DNA of 64,000 bases, taken from NCBI GenBank assembly GCA_026874595.1, contig CM049311.1, positions 6,051,676 to 6,115,675 of the forward strand, in the 5' to 3' direction. Below, in pieces: positions 48,601 through 57,881 of the stretch. Position 1 is the stretch's first letter. Each line of letters starts with the position of its first letter. The translations under genes were made by a program, and so were the position numbers. This DNA comes from Sipunculus nudus. Lineage: Eukaryota; Annelida; Sipuncula; Golfingiida; Sipunculidae. The notes under the pieces are model-generated. The model did not search any database. It was given only the letters and a program-made list of their open reading frames with translations, and was not told where the DNA came from.

Positions 48601-51600
48601 CTTACTCGTACAATTTCTACTGACAAATGCTGAGAGAATTTGCATCGGTCAGTTCGCCTCCAAGTCTTTGGGCCAGCGGAGGAGTAATATAGTCAAGAAC
48701 GGCGAGGCTACGCCAGTCCCCGGTCAGCGGAATCCCGACAAAATGCATAAAGATTGCCCCAACACTCCGAAGTCTATGGCCACTATGCGCTCGTGGATCT
48801 TCACAAGCAGCCTTCAAATAACCAGATATGTAACCAGATATGTAAGAAAGGCTGAACTGTTGCAGTGCGCGGGTACTCCATGAATATGACGCCTTATATA
48901 ATACACTGCACAACCGGCGAATTAGAAACGCTAACCACGGGGATTTCGAAGACCCTTTTTCGGTACTCATTGGTCTAACTTCGAGTAATCATGCCCCATT
49001 CCGTAAATACAATTGCACTCTTTGTCAAATGCTACCCTGCTTGTGACTGATTTTTTTGGTACTAAGTTTGCCTTAGGCAATAATGCTCTATAACCACAAA
49101 GTTTGCATGCCCACAAGGCAATATCATTCCGGCCATCATATCCAACTGTAAAAACATCCTGTATAAAAGCTGGACCCAGATCGGCAATATCCTTTGAATT
49201 TTGTGTCCTAAAATGCGACGAATTCCTCTCAGCGTTGTAACAGTGGCACACGACTCGCGTCAAAGGTGCACTCCATTATAATGTTTAACGGGTACGCATT
49301 CCCATTATACCTTCCATAATTTCCTTTCATTTCATACAAAGATAAGCAATACCATAGGCGCTATAGCAAGGAGCCGCAAGACGCAAACTCCCCGCCAAAG
49401 GCGCCTGGTTAGATAATAACATATTTAAAATTGTGTATTGCGGAGTAGTCAGACAGAAAACATGTTGTACATGCATATGACCTCATCTTTACCACTGCTG
49501 TAGTTACAGAGACTATAATTACGGTTATAACATCGCTGGTGTAGCACTACAAGAAATATTAATTCATATGTATCGAATAAAGTATCGTTGAAACTTACTC
49601 GTACAATTTCTACTGACAAATGCTGAGAGAATTTGCATCGGTCAGTTCGCCTCCAAGTCTTTGGGCCAGCGGAGGAGTAATATAGTCAAGAACGGCGAGG
49701 CTACGCCAGTCCCCGGTCAGCGGAATCCCGACAAAATGCATAAAGATTGCCCCAACACTCCGAAGTCTATGGCCACTATGCGCTCGTGGATCTTCACAAG
49801 CAGCCTTCAAATAACCAGATATGTAACCAGATATGTAAGAAAGGCTGAACTGTTGCAGTGCGCGGGTACTCCATGAATATGACGCCTTATATAATACACT
49901 GCACAACCGGCGAATTAGAAACGCTAACCACGGGGATTTCGAAGACCCTTTTTCGGTACTCATTGGTCTAACTTCGAGTAATCATGCCCCATTCCGTAAA
50001 TACAATTGCACTCTTTGTCAAATGCTACCCTGCTTGTGACTGATTTTTTTGGTACTAAGTTTGCCTTAGGCAATAATGCTCTAAAACCACAAAGTTTGCA
50101 TGCCCACAAGGCAATATCATTCCGGCCATCATATCCAACTGTAAAAACATCCTGTATAAAAGCTGGACCCAGATCGGCAATATCCTTTGAATTTTGTGTC
50201 CTAAAATGCGACGAATTCCTCTCAGCGTTGTAACAGTGGCACACGACTCGCGTCAAAGGTGCACTCCATTATAATGTTTAACGGGTACGCATTCCCATTA
50301 TACCTTCCATAATTTCCTTTCATTTCATACAAAGATAAGCAATACCATAGGCGCTATAGCAAGGAGCCGCAAGACGCAAACTCCCCGCCAAAGGCGCCTG
50401 GTTAGATAATAACATATTTAAAATTGTGTATTGCGGAGTAGTCAGACAGAAAACATGTTGTACATGCATATGACCTCATCTTTACCACTGCTGTAGTTAC
50501 AGAGACTATAATTACGGTTATAACATCGCTGGTGTAGCACTACAAGAAATATTAATTCATATGTATCGAATAAAGTATCGTTGAAACTTACTCGTACAAT
50601 TTCTACTGACAAATGCTGAGAGAATTTGCATCGGTCAGTTCGCTACCAAGTCTTTGGGCCAGCGGAGGAGAAATATAGTCAAGAACGGCGAGGCTACGCC
50701 AGTCCCCGGTCAGCGGAATCCCGACAAAATGCATAAAGATTGCCCCAACACTCCGAAGACTATGGCCACTATGCGCTCGTGGGTCTTCACAAGCAGCCTT
50801 CAAATAACCAGATATGTAACCAGATATGTAAGAGAGGCTGAACTGTTGCAGTGCGCGGGTACTCCATGAATATGACGCCTTATATAATACACTGCACAAC
50901 CGGCGAATTAGAAACGCTAACCACGGGGATTTCGAAGACCCTTTTTCGGTACTCAATGGTCTAACTTCGAGTAATCATGCCCCATTCCGTAAATACAATT
51001 GCACTCTTTGTCAAATGCTGCCCTGCTTGTGACTGATTTTTTTGGTACTAAGTTTGCCTTAGGCAATAATGCTCTGAAACCACAAAGTTTGCATGCCCAC
51101 AAGGCAATATCATTCCGGCCATCATATCCAACTGTAAAAACATCATGTATAAAAGCTGGACCCAGATCGGCAATATCCTTTGAATTTTGTGTCCTAAAAT
51201 GCGACGAATTCCTCTCAGCGTTGTAACAGTGGCACACGACTCGCGTATATCAGGACACTGGTAGCCATACAGTTTATTTCAAGTATACCAAAACAACCAA
51301 AATAGTTTTCAATACTTGTATATTGCATAGTTCTAGCCATGTAAATGTTGTACCTTGATATATGCTCCGGAGTTGCCGTCAACGGGGCCTAATTTGTGAT
51401 ATGACAAATCGCAAGTGGGGTTTCCACCGATTCAAACGCGTTTTATATGATTAATCAGAAAAGGCCTTGCCTCTTATAATAATAACACCGGTGTCTAAAT
51501 CCTGCCTCAGGTTCTCAGAAATACTTACATATGCGTTACTAACTATATTACGATATCTGGAACAAGTTGCACGAACGATCTTGGGTCGATTAATCGGCTT

Positions 51601-54600
51601 AACGCGTCCGCTACTGCCTTATCATGCGTGTTGATGTACCTCGCGGATATATGAGTTGTTTCTAACTGCTGAACAAGCAGCTGCCTGCGCCTATGGTCTA
51701 CTAACCATGCTAAAGTTTTCTCCTTAAGACCAAGGCTTCCATCATACCTTCTATCAACACGGGATGAAACTCGAGCACATTAATGTTGTCCCTCGGCCGA
51801 ATCGGGTATATGAGGGTACACTGACCCACGGTAGATATACCTGATTACCTGATCCCAGACTCTTGCGAACCAGTCAGAGTTACAATGTGCACCAAAACAT
51901 ACCAACCACATATTGAGTGGTTTCAAATATTTTGCCTTGCCATTAAACCAAGATGCAAATTGTAATAACCACTGAATATCTTTACGGAATTCCTCGTTTT
52001 ACCTTATGGTTCCATTATGTCACAGAGTTAGTCAAATTAGGAGAAGGTGCGTCCGCCTCGCACTGCAATTGCACAGTGTGCTAAAATTGCGCACAGAGCT
52101 AAAAGATCGCGGTTTGTGGCTTTTCTTCGCTTGGCAAACGACCCTAACAGTTCGTTTAAATTCCGTAATTTATCAGCTGACCATTATGATTCCATATGCA
52201 CACTGTCCACCGTTGTTCCCAGAAATTTTACACATGTGGTGGGTGAGTGTGCCTCTGTCCATGATAGAGCCCAATAAGACACATCTGGCCATATCTGCAC
52301 ACCTCCTAACCGTCTGCGATAACGAGGAACTCGAACAGATAATTTATTAGACGGTATTCTTTGTTGAGCATTGCGTAAACAATAAAATTTGTTATTCTTG
52401 TAAAAAAAAGAAGCACATCTGAGTCCGAAGCAAAAAAAGATTGTTATAAATCGTTGGTCCCTCTAATTCATTAGCGAACTGCAAGGAAATACCCTGATAT
52501 TTTCTGTGGTTTAGGTGAATAGGCACACACCTATAGGCCTTTGCGTTACCCACAACACTGAAATAACACCCCGGCGACCTGAATTTCACCACATTATATG
52601 AATAACAATAAAGGAATGATAGAACCTCCATATTAGAATTAATAGACCTACCTCGCGGCCTGCTATAATCATTTATAGGTCTTATCCCTCCGTCGTCTTT
52701 CTCAATACAACCGATAGCATGCACACAGTGTGGGGTTTCCAAGGTAAATTTGCCCCCTCGTATCTCTTCACGTGACAATTCGTCGATGCGTAATATATAT
52801 ATATATATATGTTTGTGGCGGATATATAATTATTACAACGGTAAGACGGAAATTCATTAGAATGATCCACTATTTAAACCCATTACGAACGCCGTCCCAC
52901 AATAATTCAGCATCAGGGTCTTCCGTTCCCTGTTTATACAGTTCATTGTACCATCCTTCCGGTTTCAGTGATGGATAAACCCTGGCGAGTGTATAACTTT
53001 CCCCTGGGATATTCGAAGTCAATGATTGATACTTTAGCTTATTCTTTCCAGCGGGTATTTGTTCTAACTGACCAATCAAGTAATCCAATTGACTCTCCAC
53101 TTTATCCTAATGTTTAGACTGAATTTTGGGCCTTACTTTGCCACCATCTTTCTTAACATTGGTGTACTCCGTGGCTTTGTGGTTCTCTAGATTCACAAAA
53201 GTAACACGCGTGCTCACGGTTGCATGACAGACCGTCATTAAAGCGACGTAAATTATATCGCCAGCAAATCTTTGTTGATGAATTACCCCAGGTTAATCCT
53301 GACGGGGCCTGGAGTCCTCTCTTCGCCTGTTTGACCTAGCCATAGCAATGGTGGCCTCTGTTCCAAGGAAGGTGTTGCACAACTGTATCAGAATTCCTTT
53401 ATCAATCTCCCAAGAGGAAACCTTATCGTGTACCCCATTGTCATATTCAAGAGGGCCCCAGTCATATAGATATTACCATATGCCTTGCCAACTACAAAAC
53501 ACAGGTGTTCTATATAACCTTATGTATTATTGTGTCCCTCCATCCATTTTACGCCAGAATTCTCAATGACCAATGAACATATTCCCTTAAAGTCAACTTG
53601 TCAAAGGTTTTTTCCTCTCCTAACATGTCTTTAGGTCTTATTACCTTTTCTTTTAAACCGGAAGGAGTATTAGCCAAGAAAACGTGCTTACCAACAGCCG
53701 TTTGGTCCATCGATTTTACATTTGATTGCGCTGCCTGGAGAAGCTAGTCGAGCCTCTGGAGAGGATGTATTTCTCGTGGAGCACGCTCTGCCAAACGCGC
53801 CTTGTGGTTAGAGGACAGGCGAAGGGGAAGAACTAGTTGCTCCGAGGATTGCAAGTCTCTTCCCAAGCAACTATGTCTCTTGCATTTTACATGCCTCGCT
53901 TCTTCTTGCTTCTTCCTCTTCAATACAGTTTATGGTGATTTCGAGGGGGGGGGGGGGGCTGTTAAGTATTATTTTGGCTATCCTGACCTTCTTAATTATA
54001 TTATTTAACTTTACTTTAAATTAAATCAACGTGTAGCCCCCGCCTACTCAGAAATGACCAGCATGGCCAACTAACGGAACATGACGACTCGGCTATGCGC
54101 GTGTGCCGCCCGACCGGATCGTTCTTGTGTATAACGGTGATAAGCGTGTTAAAGATGCATTCCATTATACCTGTATAATGGGACCGCTAGCACGTTATAC
54201 CTTTCATAAATCGAATATAACCCAGAATCCTTTTCACATAAATGTAAATTGTTCACATATTGTTTCTCGGATGTTACTTATTTGGCAATTTTCCGCAGGA
54301 CGACAGAGACGTTAGGTTTTTATGCGCTGGCCTTCAGTACCTCTGCTCTGGCCGGTAATCAGTATCTGAACGCTTTCCTTGGAGCCATCATTGTACTGCC
54401 CTGCTATCCTATTGGTGTCTTAATCCTGGCGCGCTTTGGACGACGAAACTCCTTGTGTGCAATGTACATTATTTCCGGAATCTTGATGCTATGCACGCTA
54501 CCAATGGGTCTAGGTAGGTTAATAGAAATATTTGATACTGAGACTGCGGTAATGATCATTTATATATATGAATCATTTATCACTGTATACCCACCCTCAT

Positions 54601-56144
54601 CTGCATTTCTAAAAATGCCCTCTGAGTATTGATTATCATGATCAGAGATAGTTAGGCCAAATCGTTATTTGTTTTCTACATGAAATTATCCATTACATCT
54701 TAGTATCAATTGAAATTAAAAACAACTGGGTTTTACGTCTGGTATTTTTATCTTATATTAGAGAGTCAATTATCTGTTAAGGAATTGTCTATTTCAGGTG
54801 TCAGGTAATTGGATATTACAATCTGGAAAAAACACTCACTAACTCTTTAAGAATAACATACTCATAATGATGAAATATCATATCATGATAACAATAATTA
54901 CCTTTAATAATCTTTGTCAGTAATGTTTAAAGTACCAAACTTTGAAAATATTTCTAAGAAAGAAAGGGAAAACTGTAGTTTATATGAACATCATCCGACT
55001 CACTCATGGTCTCTACTAGGGTAAGAAGTTAAGCAGTGGAACACAAGGAGAGAAAAAGTAAAAAGCCACTAAGACACACTGATAAAACAGATATTACCCT
55101 AGAAGAATATCAGTAGTATGAATACGATAAGCACGGTATTTTGTAAAAATATGATATTTCATTGTTCATTATAGCGTCAACTGTAGATACATCGTTGTAT
55201 TTCTGTTTTTGAGATAGATGTAAAACGTATGTTATTTTTTTACGTACAAACATATTCTCGGGAGCGGCAGAAGATAAAACTAAGGACCTGGTGTTCCTTG
55301 TTCCAGATACTCAATACGGAGGCATTGAGAATGGATTGTTACTGGTTAAACGCCTGATGTTTGGAACAAGTTGGTTAATTATGTCCCTGTTCACCATGGA
55401 ACTTTACCCTACAGAGATCCGTAATCTGGCAATTGGAATGGTCTTCTTCCTGTCACGGATAGGTGCGATCACGGCCCCATACCTAGCTCAACTGGTAGGT
55501 GATATTTCTATATCCGATAAGATCAAATAGAACTGGATCAGAAAAAAAAAGGAATAGACATCGCCAACTTCAGGGCATGACTGAGTTATATTCAGCATCG
55601 ATGAGTCAACATATAGCTTAGATAGAAAATGAATTTTTGCGGTTTAAATGACGGAATACTTTATACTAGTTCAAAAGTTCGGATGTCATGATATTATTTT
55701 GCCGTGTATTAGGGAAATTCGAAAGGCAAATTTAATTTATGCCACATTGGAATTATTTTTAATACCAATACACAAAACCATGAACAAATTTGATTCTGCT
55801 GGGAAATCAATGTAGAAAATCCCCAATTTTCTTTCTATTTTCTTTTAAAATATTTATTAAAAGTGTTTTGTAAATTAATCGAAATTAATACAAACAGAAA
55901 TTGTCAATATAGTCAGCTCAAAATTACTCTCTATTTATTTACAATTTGCATATGCACTAGTAATAACGACCCCTGTGATAGTTTTTTTTTAATTCCAGAG
56001 TCGGGAAAATCGAATTGTAACAATATGTGTAATTGGCGCCATGGAACTTACCTCAGGTTTGCTGACGCTGCTGCTTCCAGAGTCGAAGAACCAGAACCTG
56101 CCAGATACCATAGAGGACGTGGAAGGACCTCTGTGCGTCACCAC

Positions 56145-56194
<50 letters not shown>

Positions 56195-56619
56195 ATTGTG
56201 CCTTTATCATCGGCCTACTATATTTCAGTTGTTGTGAACAGTTTTTATTTTTTTTTCATTGCGATAAATATTTTGTCGTAATTTAGGCATTTTACTTGAA
56301 TTTCCTGAGATTTAGAATTCACCGCTGGCATGCTAAAATACACTTTCACCCAATGAAACATTTTTATTGAGGCAACCAGGCTTTGATCTTTCTTCCCGTA
56401 ACCCATACCTAGCCCATCAAGATTAAAGATCCGGTTTATCAGACATAAATAATTTTGGTATAAGCGGACTCGGACTTTCTATTTTATTTTTTTATTTTCA
56501 GTTTGAAATCATCCAAGGCTGTTTACGAAAGAGGTGATGAAATGGAAGAACTAAAACAAAAGATGGTTTCTCGACAATCAAGCAGAGGACAATATTACAG
56601 GAAACAGCATTCAATTTAA
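42654..56619 (+). CDS. SLC22-like organic ion transporter, copy D (intact frame, 10 exons)
   Basis: Exons 42654-43049, 43777-43880, 44511-44665, 45175-45343, 46903-47029, 47668-47753, 54299-54513, 55307-55494, 55999-56132 and 56502-56619 join in frame to 563 residues with the same helices and signatures as copy C (CQYGWDYDKS, WDIVC, DESPRWLYVR, ELYPTEIRN, LLPESKNQNLPDT). Three features could affect expression. The exon-4 acceptor is CGAG instead of CCAG, so splicing may move to TTTCAG six bases downstream, an in-frame loss of Val-Ser. Intron 6 starts with GC and is 6.5 kb long because of an antisense retroelement. The C-terminal tail is in a different frame from C after KMV, giving SRQSSRGQYYRKQHSI. 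The introns keep the order of copy C. It is probably a membrane carrier of small organic ions; the substrate is unknown. Confidence 0.78.
46391..47270 (+). repeat. tandem duplication around exon 5 of copy D, with the first exon 5 deleted
   Basis: The sequence before exon 5 (CGTTTCTGGTGTTTTACAAC, 46782) and after it (CTTCCGCTGTCTCC, 47109) also occurs as a first, earlier set at 46468 and 46550. In the first set the upstream part joins directly to the downstream part at about 46548 (CGAAAGCTAAAGAATAAGG), so exon 5 and its splice sites are missing there. The second set carries the intact exon at 46903-47029. Confidence 0.75.
48121..48330 (+). repeat. left terminal direct repeat of the intron-6 retroelement
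   Basis: TAAATAAACGTGTGGCC...GACCAGCGTGGCCAACT...GTGTATAACGGCGAT...CCATTATA aligns with 54022-54212 in the same orientation. The part from 48267 is also the beginning of each 993-bp unit. A C12 tract (48223-48234) interrupts it. Confidence 0.65.
48617..49263 (-). pseudogene. tyrosine recombinase C-terminal part, unit 1
   Basis: Two overlapping frames (49263-48967 and 48970-48617, sharing an ATGA) cover the unit. The second, 117 codons, carries the C-terminal catalytic pattern of a tyrosine recombinase: HSGHRLRSVGA (H65 and R68 of the HxxR box), GDWRS (W86 at the H/W position) and VLDYI with the likely nucleophile Y94. The residues usually found between GIP and GDW are shortened. The upstream frame (98 codons) has CxxC pairs such as WACKLCG and is not clearly recombinase. 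The first catalytic Arg was not found. Confidence 0.6.
49610..50256 (-). pseudogene. tyrosine recombinase C-terminal part, unit 2
   Basis: The 117-codon catalytic-end frame (49963-49610) is identical to unit 1. The 98-codon upstream frame has one residue change (CGYRA to CGFRA). The HxxR, W and Tyr positions are all kept. Confidence 0.6.
50603..51237 (-). pseudogene. tyrosine recombinase C-terminal part, unit 3
   Basis: This is the unit nearest the RNase H remnant and so the one in the natural position. It reads GHSLRS at the HxxR box, closer to the family pattern than the GHRLRS of units 1 and 2, which suggests it is the older or parental copy. Other changes: ISPPL for ITPPL, GSEL for GGEL. 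Confidence 0.6.
51245..51559. other. retroelement interior without a readable frame
   Basis: This lies between the RNase H end and the recombinase units on the minus strand. It would be expected to hold the recombinase N-terminal half, but stops occur in all frames and I see no motif. Confidence 0.35.
51560..51780 (-). pseudogene. RNase H C-terminal remnant of the intron-6 retroelement
   Basis: Minus-strand reading gives LKEKTLAWLVDHRRRQLL, then HISARYINTHDKAVADALSR followed by LID. The final A-D-x-L-S-R motif is the conserved end of the RNase H domain in DIRS/Ngaro elements. The part before it (about 51790-51830) changes frame. Confidence 0.55.
51781..52391. other. retroelement RT/RNase H interior, decayed
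   Basis: This should contain the RT palm and early RNase H of the minus-strand element. I could not follow a frame or find the YxDD box. Plus-strand frames at 52006-52350 are antisense to it and carry no motif. Confidence 0.35.
52392..52778 (-). pseudogene. reverse transcriptase N-terminal remnant
   Basis: A 128-codon frame contains HAIGCIEKDDGGIRPINDYS and RPRGRSIN, the fingers motif of DIRS/Ngaro reverse transcriptases, followed by VVGNAKAYRCVPIHLN. The latter aligns with catalytic motif A (x-V-D-x-x-K-A-Y-R), but the position of the catalytic Asp is Gly (codon at 52548-52550). With the stops around it the enzyme is dead. Confidence 0.7.
52870..53100 (-). pseudogene. gag/RT-linker remnant of the intron-6 retroelement
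   Basis: The frame ends with DPDAELLWDGVRNGFK, which matches the short conserved block ahead of the RT domain in YR retroelements (an aromatic or aliphatic D-G-I/V-R-x-G-F). It lies directly upstream of the RT frame; a (TA)n tract at about 52795-52810 has grown between the two. The earlier part, from 54000 to 53101, has only short frames. Confidence 0.5.
54022..54212 (+). repeat. right terminal direct repeat of the intron-6 retroelement
   Basis: TAAATCAACGTGTAGCC...GACCAGCATGGCCAACT...GTGTATAACGGTGAT...TTCATAAATC matches 48121-48330. It is more diverged than the 993-bp units are from each other. The intron sequence shared with copies A and C resumes at about 54213. Confidence 0.65.
56148..56193 (+). 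repeat. (TC)n microsatellite in intron 9 of copy D
   Basis: About 23 TC units begin 16 bases after the exon-9 donor, matching the position of the tract in copy A. Confidence 0.95.
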
Positions 56620-56841
56620 ACGAAAGAAGAATAACATTTATAAAACCAATCATGCCACTGACTATATACATGAATGTGTGTACATTATATTAGGATTGAT
56701 TATGACATTGCCATTTCGATCTACTGAACATATCCCGTAAAATATTTATTCCAGCTGGTTTCTTTCTTTGTTATTTTTACTCGCCTGCCTCAGCCAAGAC
56801 ACGAACTATGGGGCATGTGAGCAATCATTTTTATAACCCTT

Positions 56842-57881
56842 CTAAAGCAGTGTTTTCACGGGGCACCCGAATGATTCGCGAAGGATGTAAATATTGAAAA
56901 AATTGCTGTAAATTCCAACATTTATATTTTAGGCTCAAAAAGTTTGCGAAACTGCGCCGGGGTTCGGATGCGTCGTCATTTATTCGAGAAAGTCGCTTTA
57001 AGTTTAAAAAAAGTTTAAATTTCTTGAAAACGTTTCCAGAATCCCTGGTCGTGATTTGCGCCTGATTTGCTCTCGAGAATGTCTGAAACCCTTCGTCATA
57101 TGCGCACGACCTATACACGACGAGCGTGATGTTCGCAACAACTTCGTGAACAAATTCCGACTGTTTGGAGAATGTCTAGCGTATGTCTGCGAAAGCGGCG
57201 ATCGATGCAAGTTCATCATTTCACGACCTATTCGCGACCTGTTCGCGTACTTCTTGAGAACAGGTGACTCCGCCAGAGAGCAAACGCGAGCAATATGTGT
57301 CGGTCGCAAGATAACCGCGCGACATATGTAGGAATGTCGCATTAATGTTGCACGGCGTTCGTTGTTCGCTTCCTCTTCAATATCAAAAGCTCCCTCTTCA
57401 TACATGCATGGCCACTCAAGACAGGTTTCAGAGCTTGTTGGTCAATCTTCTTGTCATCACTGACCTCTGAGCCAGAACTGATGATGGCAATGCACTTCAA
57501 TGCATTTCAAAGCATTTATATACTGCCTATGTATCGGTCGGATCGCCGGTGTAAGATAATCGCGCGACATTTGTACGAATGTCGCATGAATGTCGCAGGA
57601 CGTTCGTTATTTGTGAAATATGCGCAAAAAGTTCGCATGTGTCGCTAAATGTCCTCACAAATATTGCCCAAGATTCGTAGAACATTCGTGTTGTTCGTAT
57701 TTTATGTTGTTGGACATTTGCACACACGTGGGTACTGCGCACAAACTACGAAAAATGGTTTACAGCTCGATTGTCGCGATACATTCGCAGAAAAACGTCT
57801 CCGAATTTTGGACTGTGCCATTTTTTCTTTGTTCGCATTATTCGCGAATTGTTCGCGTGCCACGTAAAAACCCTGCTTTAG
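56842..57881. mobile_element. TTCGCGAA-rich element with terminal inverted repeats
   Basis: The left end CTAAAGCAGTGTTTTCACGG and beyond is repeated inverted at the right end (...CCCTGCTTTAG), about 40 bases per arm with mismatches, including ATTCGCGAA inside. A segment beginning CGCGCGACAT is repeated directly at about 57315 and 57562. The interior is CG-rich with many TTCG/CGAA words and no transposase, so it is probably a non-autonomous DNA transposon. The right third recurs after copy C (38940-39270). No target-site duplication could be confirmed. Confidence 0.65.

Larger units (their letters stand above)
48267..51244 (+). repeat. three tandem 992/993-bp units
   Basis: Units run 48267-49258, 49259-50251 and 50252-51244. 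The first two differ at only a few positions (one T indel at about 48304, one CTATAACC/CTAAAACC change); the third has about ten differences. Each unit contains the retroelement's 3' terminal sequence plus the recombinase end, so the array looks like unequal exchange between terminal repeats, or an assembly duplication. Confidence 0.95.
48000..54212 (-). mobile_element. YR (DIRS/Ngaro-like) retroelement inside intron 6 of copy D
   Basis: The flanks rejoin to the intron sequence of copies A and C (GATTAGGTCACC before, AATCCTTTTCACAT after), so the insertion spans about 48.0-54.2 kb. On the minus strand the order is gag-like or linker frame (53100-52870), reverse transcriptase (52778-52392), RNase H (about 51780-51560) and tyrosine recombinase end (51244-48267, three tandem copies). 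Direct repeats of about 200 bases bound it (48121-48330 and 54022-54212). Many stops occur in the RT and RNase H regions. Being antisense in an intron, it need not break the transporter mRNA. Confidence 0.75.

Noticed and set aside
48668-51226. Repeated plus-strand frames (48668-48883, 49661-49876, 50006-50233, 50654-50869, 50999-51226) as a gene family
   Set aside because: They are exact shadows of the minus-strand recombinase and CxxC frames in the 993-bp units and carry no motif of their own.
48267-51244. CRISPR-like or satellite array
   Set aside because: The units are about 1 kb, contiguous without spacers, and made of retroelement sequence; nothing else suggests a prokaryotic origin.
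55989-56210. Minus-strand frame with an Arg-Glu repeat
   Set aside because: It is the translation of the (TC)n microsatellite plus the antisense of exon 9.
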